This document shows positions 8,285-16,505 of a DNA stretch of 64,000 nt, piece by piece. The notes beneath the pieces were generated by a model that did not search any database, was not told the DNA's origin, and saw only the letters and a program-made list of their open reading frames with translations. The DNA lies in contig NZ_CP059997.1 in NCBI RefSeq assembly GCF_018736145.1, forward strand, positions 3,409,501 to 3,473,500. The letters are read 5' to 3'. A program made the translations under genes and the position numbers. The DNA is from Amycolatopsis sp. CA-230715 (lineage in GTDB: Bacteria > Actinomycetota > Actinomycetes > Mycobacteriales > Pseudonocardiaceae). Every line of letters begins with the position of its first letter. The first letter of the stretch is position 1.

Positions 8285-8314
8285 CTCAGTGTTCGATCAA
8301 CGGAAGGTCTCACC

Positions 8315-10003
8315 GTGCCTGCTGCCGCGCTTCCCACCCCCGGCAGCGTGCTGCGCGGGGCGATCACGAGCAAGCGCGGCACCGTCGGGATCGCCGCGCT
8401 GTTGATCGCCGGGCATCAGGGCTTCGAAGCGCTGGTGCCGGTGGTGATCGGCAGGACGATCGACGAAGCGGTGGCGACCGGGTCCGCGACGGCGCTGCTG
8501 CGCTGGATCGCGATCCTCGCGGTGCTGTTCGCCGCGCTCTCGTCGTGCTACCGGTTCGGCGCGCGCTTCGCCGAGCGGGCCGCGGAAACGGCGGCGCACG
8601 ACCTGCGGGTGCGGGTGTCCGAACGCGTACTCGACTCGCGGGGCGGCGCGGCGAAGGGGCGGCTCGCGGGGGAACTCGCGAACATCGCGACGTCGGACGC
8701 GAAACGGGTCGGCGCGGTGAACCTGATCCTCCCCTTTGGACTCGCCGGGCTCGCCGGATTGCTGGTCAGCGCGGTTTCACTGCTGCAAATGTCGGTTCCG
8801 CTCGGTCTGCTCGTCCTGCTGGGCACGCCGCCCCTGTTGGTATTGGCGCATTTCATCGGCCGTCCGCTGGAACGGCGAAGCGATGTCGAGCAGGAACGCG
8901 CCGCGTACGCGTCCGGGGTCGCGGCGGACCTGGTGAGCGGGTTGCGCGTGCTGAAGGGCATCGGCGCCGAGCCGCGCGCGGTCGCGCGCTACCGCCGGAC
9001 CAGCCGGGACTCGCTGAAGGCGACTTTGCGGGCGGCGCGGGCGAAATCGTGGCACGACGGCGCGATCCTGGCGCTCACCGGAGTGTTCATCGCGCTCGTC
9101 GCACTGGTGGGCGGGAGGCTGGCCGCCTCGGGTGACATCAGCGTCGGCGATCTCGTCGCCGCGGTGGGGCTCGCGCAGTTCCTGCTCACCCCGTTCCAGA
9201 TCTTCGGGCGCGTGAACGCCGGTGTCGCACAGGCGCGGGCGTCGGCGGGCCGGGTCGCCGGTGTGCTGGCCGCGCCGCCCGCGGTGCCCGGCGGCGACGG
9301 GAAGCTGCCCTCGGAAGTGCCGGGTTCGATCCGGATTTCGGGGCTGTCGCACGAAAATCTGCGTGAGCTGAGCCTGGAGGTCTCGCCGGGGGAACTGGTC
9401 GGCGTCGTGGCTCCGGACCCGGCGGTCGCCCGCGATCTGCTCGGCGCACTTGGCCGCGAGTTCGACCCGGCCTCGGGCACCGTGGCGATCGACGGTACGT
9501 CTTTGTCCACTGTGGACCCCGACGAAGTGCGGCGCGCGATTTTGGTCGCCGCGCACGACGCGGACCTGTTCGAGGGGTCCCTTTTGGACAATGTCCGCGC
9601 TGGCGGCCCCGCCGTGGAACGCGCGATGGCCGCGGCGAACGCGGACGAGGTCGCCGCGACGCTGCCGGACGGGGCGGAGACCATCCTCACCGAACGCGGG
9701 CGCTCGCTTTCGGGCGGGCAGCGCCAGCGCGTGGCGCTCGCGCGCGCCCTCGCCGCGGATCCGCCGGTGCTGCTCGTGCACGATCCGACGACCGCGGTCG
9801 ACGCGGTCACCGAAGCGAAGATCGCGGGCAAGATCGCGGAAGTGCGCCGGGGCCGGACCACCATTGTGGTCACCACGAGCCCGGCGCTGCTGGCCGTGAC
9901 GGATCGGGTGGTCGTGCTCGACGGCGGCACCGTTTCGGCGCACGGGAGGCATCCGGATCTGGTGCGGGACAACGCTTCCTACCGGGCGGCGGTGCTGTCG
10001 TGA
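8315..10003 (+). CDS. ABC exporter half-transporter, degenerate ATP site
   Basis: A 562-residue protein with an N-terminal six-helix transmembrane domain (about 1-310) and a C-terminal ABC domain (about 335-560). The signature is good (LSGGQRQRVALARAL), but the other nucleotide motifs are lost. The Walker A region reads VVAPDPAVARDL without GxGKST, Walker B reads VLLVHDPTT (Asp to His, catalytic Glu to Asp) and the switch His is Thr (VVTTSPA). It can therefore only contribute its signature to the site formed with the next gene's product, whose start overlaps it by 4 bp. Its position next to the importer and its iron box point to siderophore export. Confidence 0.85.
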   Translation: MPAAALPTPGSVLRGAITSKRGTVGIAALLIAGHQGFEALVPVVIGRTIDEAVATGSATALLRWIAILAVLFAALSSCYRFGARFAERAAETAAHDLRVRVSERVLDSRGGAAKGRLAGELANIATSDAKRVGAVNLILPFGLAGLAGLLVSAVSLLQMSVPLGLLVLLGTPPLLVLAHFIGRPLERRSDVEQERAAYASGVAADLVSGLRVLKGIGAEPRAVARYRRTSRDSLKATLRAARAKSWHDGAILALTGVFIALVALVGGRLAASGDISVGDLVAAVGLAQFLLTPFQIFGRVNAGVAQARASAGRVAGVLAAPPAVPGGDGKLPSEVPGSIRISGLSHENLRELSLEVSPGELVGVVAPDPAVARDLLGALGREFDPASGTVAIDGTSLSTVDPDEVRRAILVAAHDADLFEGSLLDNVRAGGPAVERAMAAANADEVAATLPDGAETILTERGRSLSGGQRQRVALARALAADPPVLLVHDPTTAVDAVTEAKIAGKIAEVRRGRTTIVVTTSPALLAVTDRVVVLDGGTVSAHGRHPDLVRDNASYRAAVLS

Positions 10004-11745
10004 GTGAACTGCTCCCCACCGCGACCTGGGCCCGGACACGAGCCGTCCTCGGTGAGCTGGTGCGCCCGCGGCGATGGCTCGCGCTGTGCGCGTTCGCGTT
10101 CGTGGTGGCCGCGACCGGGATCGGCCTGCTCACCGCGCCCCTGCTCGGGCACATCGTCGACCTGGTGGCGCAGCGTCGTCTCGCGGAGGCGGTGACGCTG
10201 CCGGTGCTGCTGATCGCGCTCGTCGCGATCGGGCAGGGCACCGCGACCGCGATCGGGACCTCGCTCATCGCGCGGCTCGGCGAGGGCATGCTCGCCGATC
10301 TGCGGGAGAAGTTCGTCGAGCGGGCGCTGGGCCTTCCGTTGGAACAGGTCGAAAAAGCGGGGTCGGGCGATCTGACCGCCCGCGTGACGAACGATGTCTC
10401 GGTGATCGCCGACGGCGTTCGCGAAGCGCTGCCGGAACTGGGCAGGTCGGCACTGACGATCGTGCTGACGCTGGGCGGGCTGGCGGTCCTGGACTGGCGG
10501 TTCCTGATCGCCGCGCTGCTGGCGGCGCCGATCCAGCTGGGCACCGTGCGCTGGTACCTGCGCCGCGCGGTGCCGCTCTACGCGAAGCAGCGGGTGGCCG
10601 TCGGCGAGCAGCAGCAACAGCTTTTGGACACCGTGGGCGGGGCGCCGACGGTGCGCGCGTTCCGGCTCGCCGACGAGCACGTCGACCGGGTGCGGGCGCG
10701 TTCCGGCGCCGCCGTCGATCTCGCGCTGCGGGGGATCCGGCTGGTGACGCGGTTCTTCAGCAGGCTCAACCTGGCCGAGCTGGTCGGGCTGGGCGCGGTG
10801 CTGGTGACCGGGTTCTGGCTGGTGCGCGACGGCAGCGCGACGATCGGCACCGCGACGGCGGCCGCGCTGTACTTCCACAGCCTGTTCAACCCGATCAACG
10901 CCGCGCTCGCGCTCGTCGACGACGCGCAGTCCGCGAACGCGAGCCTGTCGCGGCTCATCGGCGTCTCGGATCTGCCTCCGGCGCGAGAACCCTCGCGGCC
11001 CGCCGTGCCGGTCGACTCGTCGATCAAGACCGCGGGACTCGGACACTCCTATGTGGACGGACACGAGGTGCTGCACGGGGTGGACCTGGAGGTCGCGCCC
11101 GGTGAGCGGGTCGCGCTGGTCGGAGCGAGCGGGGCGGGGAAGACCACACTGGCGAAGCTGATCGCCGGGATCCACCACCCGTCGGCGGGGTCGATCACGC
11201 TCGGCGGCGTCGATGTGGCGGAGCTGGGGCCGTCGGGGGTGCGGGAGACCGTTTCCCTGATCAGCCAAGAGGTGCACGTCTTCGCCGGGCCCCTGGCCGA
11301 GGACCTCCGGCTGGCGAAAGCCGACGCCACGGAGTCCGAGTTGCACGGTGCGCTGGACCGCGTCGGAGCCTCGGACTGGGTGCGCGCGCTCCCGGATGGA
11401 CTGTCCACTGTGGTCGGCGACGGCGGGCACCGGTTGACCGTCACGCAGTCGCAGCAGCTCGCGCTGGCGAGGCTCGTGCTGACCGATCCGCCGATCGCGA
11501 TCCTCGACGAAGCGACCGCCGAAGCGGGCAGCGCCGGATCCAAAGTGCTCGAAAAGGCCGCGGACGCCGCGCTTTCGGGCCGGACCGGGTTGGTGGTGGC
11601 GCACCGGCTGACGCAGGCCGCGGGCGCGGACCGGGTCGTCGTGCTCGACGCCGGGCGCGTGGTGGAAACCGGCACGCACGACGAACTCGTGGCGTCGGGC
11701 GGGCGGTACGCGACGCTGTGGGCGGCCTGGTCGGATCACCGCTGA
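10000..11745 (+). CDS. ABC exporter half-transporter, partner with catalytic ATP site
   Basis: A 581-residue half-transporter: a membrane domain (about 1-320), then an ABC domain (about 345-580) with intact Walker A (GASGAGKTT), Walker B (IAILDEAT) and switch His (VVAHRL), but the signature is degraded to TVTQSQQLALARL. It is the mirror image of the upstream subunit, so the heterodimer should have one complete ATP site and one dead site. Translation is coupled by the GTGA overlap. Exporter pairs of this kind accompany several actinobacterial hydroxamate siderophore clusters. An antibiotic or lipid substrate cannot be excluded from the sequence. Confidence 0.85.
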   Translation: MSELLPTATWARTRAVLGELVRPRRWLALCAFAFVVAATGIGLLTAPLLGHIVDLVAQRRLAEAVTLPVLLIALVAIGQGTATAIGTSLIARLGEGMLADLREKFVERALGLPLEQVEKAGSGDLTARVTNDVSVIADGVREALPELGRSALTIVLTLGGLAVLDWRFLIAALLAAPIQLGTVRWYLRRAVPLYAKQRVAVGEQQQQLLDTVGGAPTVRAFRLADEHVDRVRARSGAAVDLALRGIRLVTRFFSRLNLAELVGLGAVLVTGFWLVRDGSATIGTATAAALYFHSLFNPINAALALVDDAQSANASLSRLIGVSDLPPAREPSRPAVPVDSSIKTAGLGHSYVDGHEVLHGVDLEVAPGERVALVGASGAGKTTLAKLIAGIHHPSAGSITLGGVDVAELGPSGVRETVSLISQEVHVFAGPLAEDLRLAKADATESELHGALDRVGASDWVRALPDGLSTVVGDGGHRLTVTQSQQLALARLVLTDPPIAILDEATAEAGSAGSKVLEKAADAALSGRTGLVVAHRLTQAAGADRVVVLDAGRVVETGTHDELVASGGRYATLWAAWSDHR

Positions 11746-11798
11746 CGGACGTGGACGGCGCGGCCCGGAGCGTGGGGAGGATTTCCTTTACTGGAGCC

Positions 11799-11976
11799 AA
11801 TCCCCCACCCGATCCCGGGGGGCTGCCCCAGCCCAGTCTACCGGGGCCCGGTGCGAGCGGGGCGCGAAAGCGGGTCGAGGGGCCGAGTTCTCCACACTGC
11901 CGCGCGGTTGTGGACAACTCGGCCCGTCTCGCCTGGAACGGGTCTTGTCGTCGGTGCGCACCGCTATGATGGCCCG
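11799..11976. repeat. Non-coding repeat, copy A (direct)
   Basis: A ~178-bp element with a second copy at 16310-16476 in the same orientation. Shared blocks in order are: a CCCCCACCC start, GGGGGGCTGCCCCAG, CCAGTCTACC, an inverted repeat of 15-bp arms (11882-11896 / 11909-11923, one mismatch) built around TCCACA/TGTGGA, and a GGTCGGTGCG-like block ending in CGCTA.GATG. It contains no gene. Confidence 0.75.
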
Positions 11977-11998
11977 CCCCGACGCTCGATCCAGTGGA

Positions 11999-12214
11999 TC
12001 AGACGACGACCCAGAGCACCGCTTGGCCACCCGCCACGAAGGTGTAGCTGCAAGCCTTCCACCGCCCGTCCTGAATCCCCTTCGCGCACGCGGCCTCGGC
12101 GGCCGGTCCGTTCGGGTAAACCCCCGCGGGGTAGGACTCAGCCGCCGAGGCCGACGGAGCACCCATCGCCACCGCGGCACCGGCGAGCACGGCGGCCATC
12201 ACGATCTTGCGCAT
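11999..12214 (-). CDS. Small secreted protein of unknown function
   Basis: A 71-residue protein with a clear signal peptide (MRKIVMAAVLAGAAVAMGAP, cleavage near SASA-AES) and a ~47-residue mature part holding two cysteines (AACAKG, KACSYTF) that could form one disulfide. GAAAGGGTG lies upstream of the ATG. The C-terminus, QAVLWVVV, is strongly hydrophobic. No family is recognised. It stands alone beside the repeat copy A and diverges from the APC permease. Confidence 0.65.
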   Translation of the reverse strand: MRKIVMAAVLAGAAVAMGAPSASAAESYPAGVYPNGPAAEAACAKGIQDGRWKACSYTFVAGGQAVLWVVV

Positions 12215-12419
12215 GGTCGAACACACCCTTTCAGCAAAATTTCCCAGTAGTAGTGGCGAAAAGCCTGTCGTGACCGATACCGGCGCCACAATTCGTTCCG
12301 CTCGTTCCGGGACGCACAGCCAGCCAAAAAAGACTGCGCGGGCAACCCGCGACGTCACCGCTTGGAAACCTTCGGCACGTAGGGTGACGCCCGGCATTCC
12401 CGACTGCGGAACGGACGAG

Positions 12420-13691
12420 ATGAACTCACCAGACTTGAGCCGTCGGCTCGGCACGGCCGACGCCGTGGTCATCGGGCTCGGCTCGATGGTCGGGGCGGGC
12501 GTGTTCGCGGTGTTCGGGCCCGCGACGCGGGCGGCGGGCACCGGAATGCTGATCGGCCTGGCAATCGCGGCGGTGATCGCCTACTGCAACGCGACGGCGT
12601 CCGCGCAGCTCGCGGCGGTGTACCCGCTTTCGGGCGGCACCTACGTCTACGGCCGCGAACGCCTCGGGCACTGGTGGGGGTTCACCGCCGGATGGGGCTT
12701 CGTGATCGGCAAGACCGCCTCGTGCGCGGCGATGGCGTTGACCTTCGCGAGCTACGCGGTACCCGGTCCGTGGTGGGCACAGCGGGTGGTCGCCGTCGCC
12801 GGGGTGCTCGCGCTCGCGGCGCTGAACTACCGGGGCGTGACCAAGACCGCGATCCTCACGCGCGTGCTGGTCGGCCTCACCCTGCTCGCGCTGGCCGTGG
12901 TCGTGCTCGGCATCGCGACCGGCGGGGGCGCCACCGCCGCGAACCTCGGCGGCTGGGCGGACCTCACCCGCGGTGGCGTGTACGGCACGCTGCAGGCCGC
13001 CGGGCTGCTGTTCTTCGCCTTCGCGGGGTTCGCCCGCATCGCCACCATGGGCGAGGAGGTCACCGATCCGCGGCGTACCATCCCGCGCGCGATCACCACC
13101 GCGTTGGCCATCGCGGTCGCGCTTTACCTCGTCGTCGGCGTCGCCGCGCTGCTCGCCGCCGGTCCCGACCGGCTCGCCGCCGCGGCAGCTCCGTTGTCGG
13201 AAGCCATCCGCGCAGCCGGTGCGGGCGGTCTCGAACCCGTCGTGCGCATCGGCGGTGCGGTAGCGAGCCTCGGTGCGCTGCTGGCACTCATCGCGGGCAT
13301 CGGCCGCACCGGCCTCGCCATGGCACGCAACCGCGACCTGCCCACCTGGCTGGCCGCCGTGCACCCCCGGTTCAAGGTGCCGCACCACGCCGAAGCCGCG
13401 CTCGCCGTCGTGGTCTCCGCCCTCGTGCTCACCCTCGACTTGCGCGGCGTGATCGGGTTTTCGTCCTTCGGCGTGCTCGTCTACTACGCCATCGCCAACG
13501 CCTCCGCGTACACCCAGCCCGCCGACCAGCGTCGCTGGCCGCGCTGGCTCAACGCCCTCGGCGTCTTCGGCTGTGTCGCACTGGTGGCCACGTTGCCGTG
13601 GGCATCGGTGGCCGCCGGGGCACTCATGTTCGCCATCGGCCTCGCCGGGCGGTGGCTGGTCCTTCGGCGCCGTACAGGGCGTGTCTCCTGA
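12420..13691 (+). CDS. APC-superfamily amino acid permease
   Basis: A 423-residue membrane transporter with about 12 hydrophobic segments. The first helix carries the APC signature (GLGSMVGAGVFAVFGPA), and helix 6 shows FAFAGFARIATMGEEVTDP, the usual sequence of the amino-acid permease family, including the conserved GEEV and the RTIPRAI loop. It is 423 residues long, short for APC members (about 450-500). The substrate is probably an amino acid or amine. No partner gene is adjacent, and it is unrelated to iron. Confidence 0.88.
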   Translation: MNSPDLSRRLGTADAVVIGLGSMVGAGVFAVFGPATRAAGTGMLIGLAIAAVIAYCNATASAQLAAVYPLSGGTYVYGRERLGHWWGFTAGWGFVIGKTASCAAMALTFASYAVPGPWWAQRVVAVAGVLALAALNYRGVTKTAILTRVLVGLTLLALAVVVLGIATGGGATAANLGGWADLTRGGVYGTLQAAGLLFFAFAGFARIATMGEEVTDPRRTIPRAITTALAIAVALYLVVGVAALLAAGPDRLAAAAAPLSEAIRAAGAGGLEPVVRIGGAVASLGALLALIAGIGRTGLAMARNRDLPTWLAAVHPRFKVPHHAEAALAVVVSALVLTLDLRGVIGFSSFGVLVYYAIANASAYTQPADQRRWPRWLNALGVFGCVALVATLPWASVAAGALMFAIGLAGRWLVLRRRTGRVS

Positions 13692-13724
13692 TTTCGGGAA
13701 GTGGCGCGGGAGGACCGGCACAGC

Positions 13725-14078
13725 TCAATCGATGTGCAGGGGCCCGATGAACTTGTAGTTGACATCCCTGGACTCGAATTTGCCGAAGGTGTGCCGGTAG
13801 CGATACCCGTCCCCCGGCTCGTATTCGAACCAGCCCGCGTTGTTGCCGGAATGAAAACCACCGAAATGGCCGGCGTTGACCTCCATTTGACCGGAATTCG
13901 CGAAGCACCGGTGAATCTTCGGACCGGCATCGTTGTCGTAGATGGTGAAGTAGTCGCCCTGCTCGAAGTTGCATTCAGCGACGTTGATCTCGTTGATCGC
14001 ATAGGCGGGTGCCGCACCTACCGCGACCAGAGCCGCGGAAGCAAGTCCCACGATCGCCGCTTTCTTCAGTCCGACCAT
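13725..14078 (-). CDS. Secreted beta/gamma-crystallin-like protein
   Basis: A 117-residue protein with a signal peptide (residues 1-27, ending APAYA) and a compact ~90-residue domain. The repeated pattern of aromatic residues, CFANSGQMEVN and HSGNNAGWFEYEPGD resembles the small secreted beta/gamma-crystallin or Streptomyces killer-toxin-like proteins. Two cysteines (AECNF, HRCFAN) may form the disulfide known in such proteins. This family binds calcium or acts as an extracellular toxin or inhibitor in some species. Here the function is only inferred from the fold. It converges on the APC permease. Confidence 0.65.
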   Translation of the reverse strand: MVGLKKAAIVGLASAALVAVGAAPAYAINEINVAECNFEQGDYFTIYDNDAGPKIHRCFANSGQMEVNAGHFGGFHSGNNAGWFEYEPGDGYRYRHTFGKFESRDVNYKFIGPLHID

Positions 14079-14192
14079 GAGAACGAACTCCGTTCACACC
14101 CGGCGAGTTCGATATGCCTATTCGGCCACCCCTTTTTGGCGAAACGGGAAACCGAATCACATGCGGGCCGCGCGAAACGCAGGCCACATAAA

Positions 14193-14221
14193 GTTTTCGC
14201 AAGTGATCGCCTTGCGAAAAC
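14193..14221. promoter_or_regulatory. 11-bp inverted repeat upstream of protease
   Basis: GTTTTCGCAAG / CTTGCGAAAAC are perfect arms separated by 7 bp, 59 bp before the S53 protease start. The spacing and position suit a dimeric regulator site. A transcribed hairpin is possible too. The region 14079-14279 otherwise holds no gene. Confidence 0.6.
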
Positions 14222-14279
14222 ACTGCACAGCCGACCGTACTGTTCCTCCCGAACCAGCCAGTGCCTTCGAGGAGGAGCG

Positions 14280-16217
14280 ATGAGATTCCGGTGGGCAGTC
14301 ACGGTAGTCAGCGCGCTGACACTCACCACCGCGGGAACAGCGGCCGCGCACGACCGGGTGCCGCTAGCCGGCACCAAAATGGCGTGGGGGATCGTCGACA
14401 AGGGCCCGGTCCCGGTGGACACTCCGGCGTCGGAGACCATCTACCTCGCGGTCAAGGACCCGGAAGCACTGGCCCGCAGGGCGAAGGAGGTGTCCGATCC
14501 GGACGGTCCCGGCTATGGCCGGTTCCTCGGGGCGGACCGGGTCCGCGACACCACCCGGCTCGACCGCGCGCAGGTCGATCGCGTCCGCGCCTGGCTGACC
14601 GGGGCCGGGTTGAGCGTGACGGAGCCGGATTGGCGGCACCTGAGGGTGACCGGCACGATCGGGCAGCTGAACACCGCCTTCGCGGTGACCTTCCACAACT
14701 ACGTGTTCCCGCCCGAGAGCGGGATGAAGGGCCACTACCTGGCACCGCCCACCGATCTGAGCGTGCCAGCCGGATTGGGCGATCTGGTGCTGGGTGTCGG
14801 GCAGAGCCCCATCCTCGTGCGGGACGGTGGCAAGACCGCGCAGGAGCGCCGTCCGCACGTCAACGCCGGGACGGCCGAGCAGTGCTCGCGGTACTGGGGC
14901 CAGCTGCCCGCGACCGGGTTGCCCAAGGTGAACGGTGCGGCTCCGCCGGTGAAGCCGTGCGGGTACACGCCGAAGCAGCTGCGGCACGCTTACGGCCTGG
15001 ACAAGTCGGGGGCCACCGGCGCCGGGCAAACCGTCGCCGTGGTGTCGTCGTCGATGGACACCCTCGAACGGGACATCAACACTTGGTCGGACCGCGTCGG
15101 CACGCAACGGCTCCGGCCGGGGCAGCTCACCAGGGTGCCGTCGCCGGACGGCTCGCCGCCGGAAGAACCCGGCGACGGCGGGTACGCCGCGATGATCGAA
15201 GCGAGCATCGACACCGAGTCGGTGCACGGCATCGCGCCGGACGCGAACATCGTCGCCATCGGGGAATCCACCGCGCAGGGCGGAAATCTGCTGGCGAGCC
15301 TCAGCTACGCCCTGGACCGGACGGACGCGAGCATCGTGTCGGCGTCGCTGGCGAACGATCCCCCGCCGGGGCTGCGGAAGGCCTTCGACCAGATTTTCCA
15401 GGAAGGTGCGTTGCAGGGTGTCGGGTTCTACTTCTGCACCGGTGATGGTGGTTTCCAGCCGAATGACACCGGCGGCGATTGGCTGAACGGCTACGCGGGC
15501 AGCAGCTGGGTGACCGCGGTCGGCGGCACTTCCGTGGCGATCGGCAAGAACGGCGAGCGGGTGTGGGAAACCGGCTGGGGCACCCCGGTCAGCCAGCTCT
15601 CCAAGGACGGAAAGTCCTGGGAACAGCCGGAAAGCGACGGAGGCACCGGCGGTGGCCGGACCACCGGACGGCCGCAACCGTGGTACCAGCGCGGTGTCGT
15701 CCCGGACCGTTACGCCGCCACCCCGGACGGGAAGCGCAGCCGGGTCGGCCCCGACGTCGCCTTCGACGCGGACCCGGCGACCGGCATGGTGGTCGGCGGC
15801 ACCCCGCTGGACGGCTCACCGACCACGGATCCCGGCACGTGGCACTACGTCGAGCGCACCTTCGGCGGAACCAGCCTGTCCACCCCGTTGTTCGCCGGTG
15901 TGCAGGCACTCGCGCAGCAGGCGAACGGCGGCAAGCGGTTCGGCTTCGCCAACCCGGTGCTGTACAAGCGGGCGGGGACTCCCGCTTTTCGGGACGTGAC
16001 GGCTTACCGGCTGCCGAACGGCGAAGCCGCGACCGCGGTGGTCTACCGCTCGAACCCCGACGGCGGAAAAACCCCTGAGCTGCACCACTTCCTCGCCACC
16101 CAGCTGTCGGGGCCGACCGGCGAATACCGACCTCCCGAGGTCGGGCCAGGGTTCGACACCGAGACCGGGCTCGGCACCCCGACCGGCGCCTACCTGAGGT
16201 CGTTCGCCGACGACTGA
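14280..16217 (+). CDS. Secreted S53-family serine-carboxyl protease (sedolisin/kumamolisin type)
   Basis: A 645-residue exported proprotease. A signal peptide (1-23, ending GTAAA) is followed by a pro-kumamolisin activation domain (about 30-195, with YLAVKDPEAL and RHLRVTGTIGQLNTAF) and the S53 catalytic domain (about 235-645). Catalytic residues can be read: Glu and Asp in EASIDTE, the oxyanion Asp in FCTGDGG and the nucleophile Ser in GGTSLSTP. The C-terminal calcium site is represented by FRDVTAY and GFDTETGLGTP. GGAGGAG precedes the ATG. Such enzymes digest proteins at acid pH outside the cell. The gene stands alone after an 11-bp inverted repeat. Confidence 0.92.
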   Translation: MRFRWAVTVVSALTLTTAGTAAAHDRVPLAGTKMAWGIVDKGPVPVDTPASETIYLAVKDPEALARRAKEVSDPDGPGYGRFLGADRVRDTTRLDRAQVDRVRAWLTGAGLSVTEPDWRHLRVTGTIGQLNTAFAVTFHNYVFPPESGMKGHYLAPPTDLSVPAGLGDLVLGVGQSPILVRDGGKTAQERRPHVNAGTAEQCSRYWGQLPATGLPKVNGAAPPVKPCGYTPKQLRHAYGLDKSGATGAGQTVAVVSSSMDTLERDINTWSDRVGTQRLRPGQLTRVPSPDGSPPEEPGDGGYAAMIEASIDTESVHGIAPDANIVAIGESTAQGGNLLASLSYALDRTDASIVSASLANDPPPGLRKAFDQIFQEGALQGVGFYFCTGDGGFQPNDTGGDWLNGYAGSSWVTAVGGTSVAIGKNGERVWETGWGTPVSQLSKDGKSWEQPESDGGTGGGRTTGRPQPWYQRGVVPDRYAATPDGKRSRVGPDVAFDADPATGMVVGGTPLDGSPTTDPGTWHYVERTFGGTSLSTPLFAGVQALAQQANGGKRFGFANPVLYKRAGTPAFRDVTAYRLPNGEAATAVVYRSNPDGGKTPELHHFLATQLSGPTGEYRPPEVGPGFDTETGLGTPTGAYLRSFADD

Positions 16218-16309
16218 GCCAAGCGTCCGTCCACAACGGACTGTCGACGGATGACGAAATCCCGCGCGAGCCGTGGATCGCCTGCCCCGCCAGCGAAACC
16301 ACCTTGCTC

Positions 16310-16476
16310 AAACCCCCACCCGTCCCAGGGGGGCTGCCCCAGTCCAGTCTACCCGCGCCAGGACGCGGGTGGTGCCGAGAAGCCGAGTTGTCCACAGCGC
16401 CGGGCCGGTGTGGACAACTCGGCGTCCCGAGCGTCGGATCGGCCGCGTCGGTCGGTGCGTCCCGCTAGGATGCGCC
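16310..16476. repeat. Non-coding repeat, copy B (direct)
   Basis: The second copy of the element at 11799-11976, same orientation. Here the central inverted repeat is perfect: 15-bp arms at 16382-16396 and 16409-16423 (GCCGAGTTGTCCACA and its complement) with a 12-bp loop. It lies between the convergent ends of the protease and NRPS genes and could also act as a terminator. The gap 16218-16505 holds nothing else. Confidence 0.75.
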
Positions 16477-16505
16477 GCCGACCCGCGTCTCACCGGGACC
16501 CGTTC

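Noticed and set aside
11882..16423. DnaA boxes of a replication origin (TTGTCCACA/TGTGGACAA)
   Set aside because: Each copy has only one inverted pair within a larger dispersed repeat, and no dnaA, dnaN or AT-rich region is nearby.
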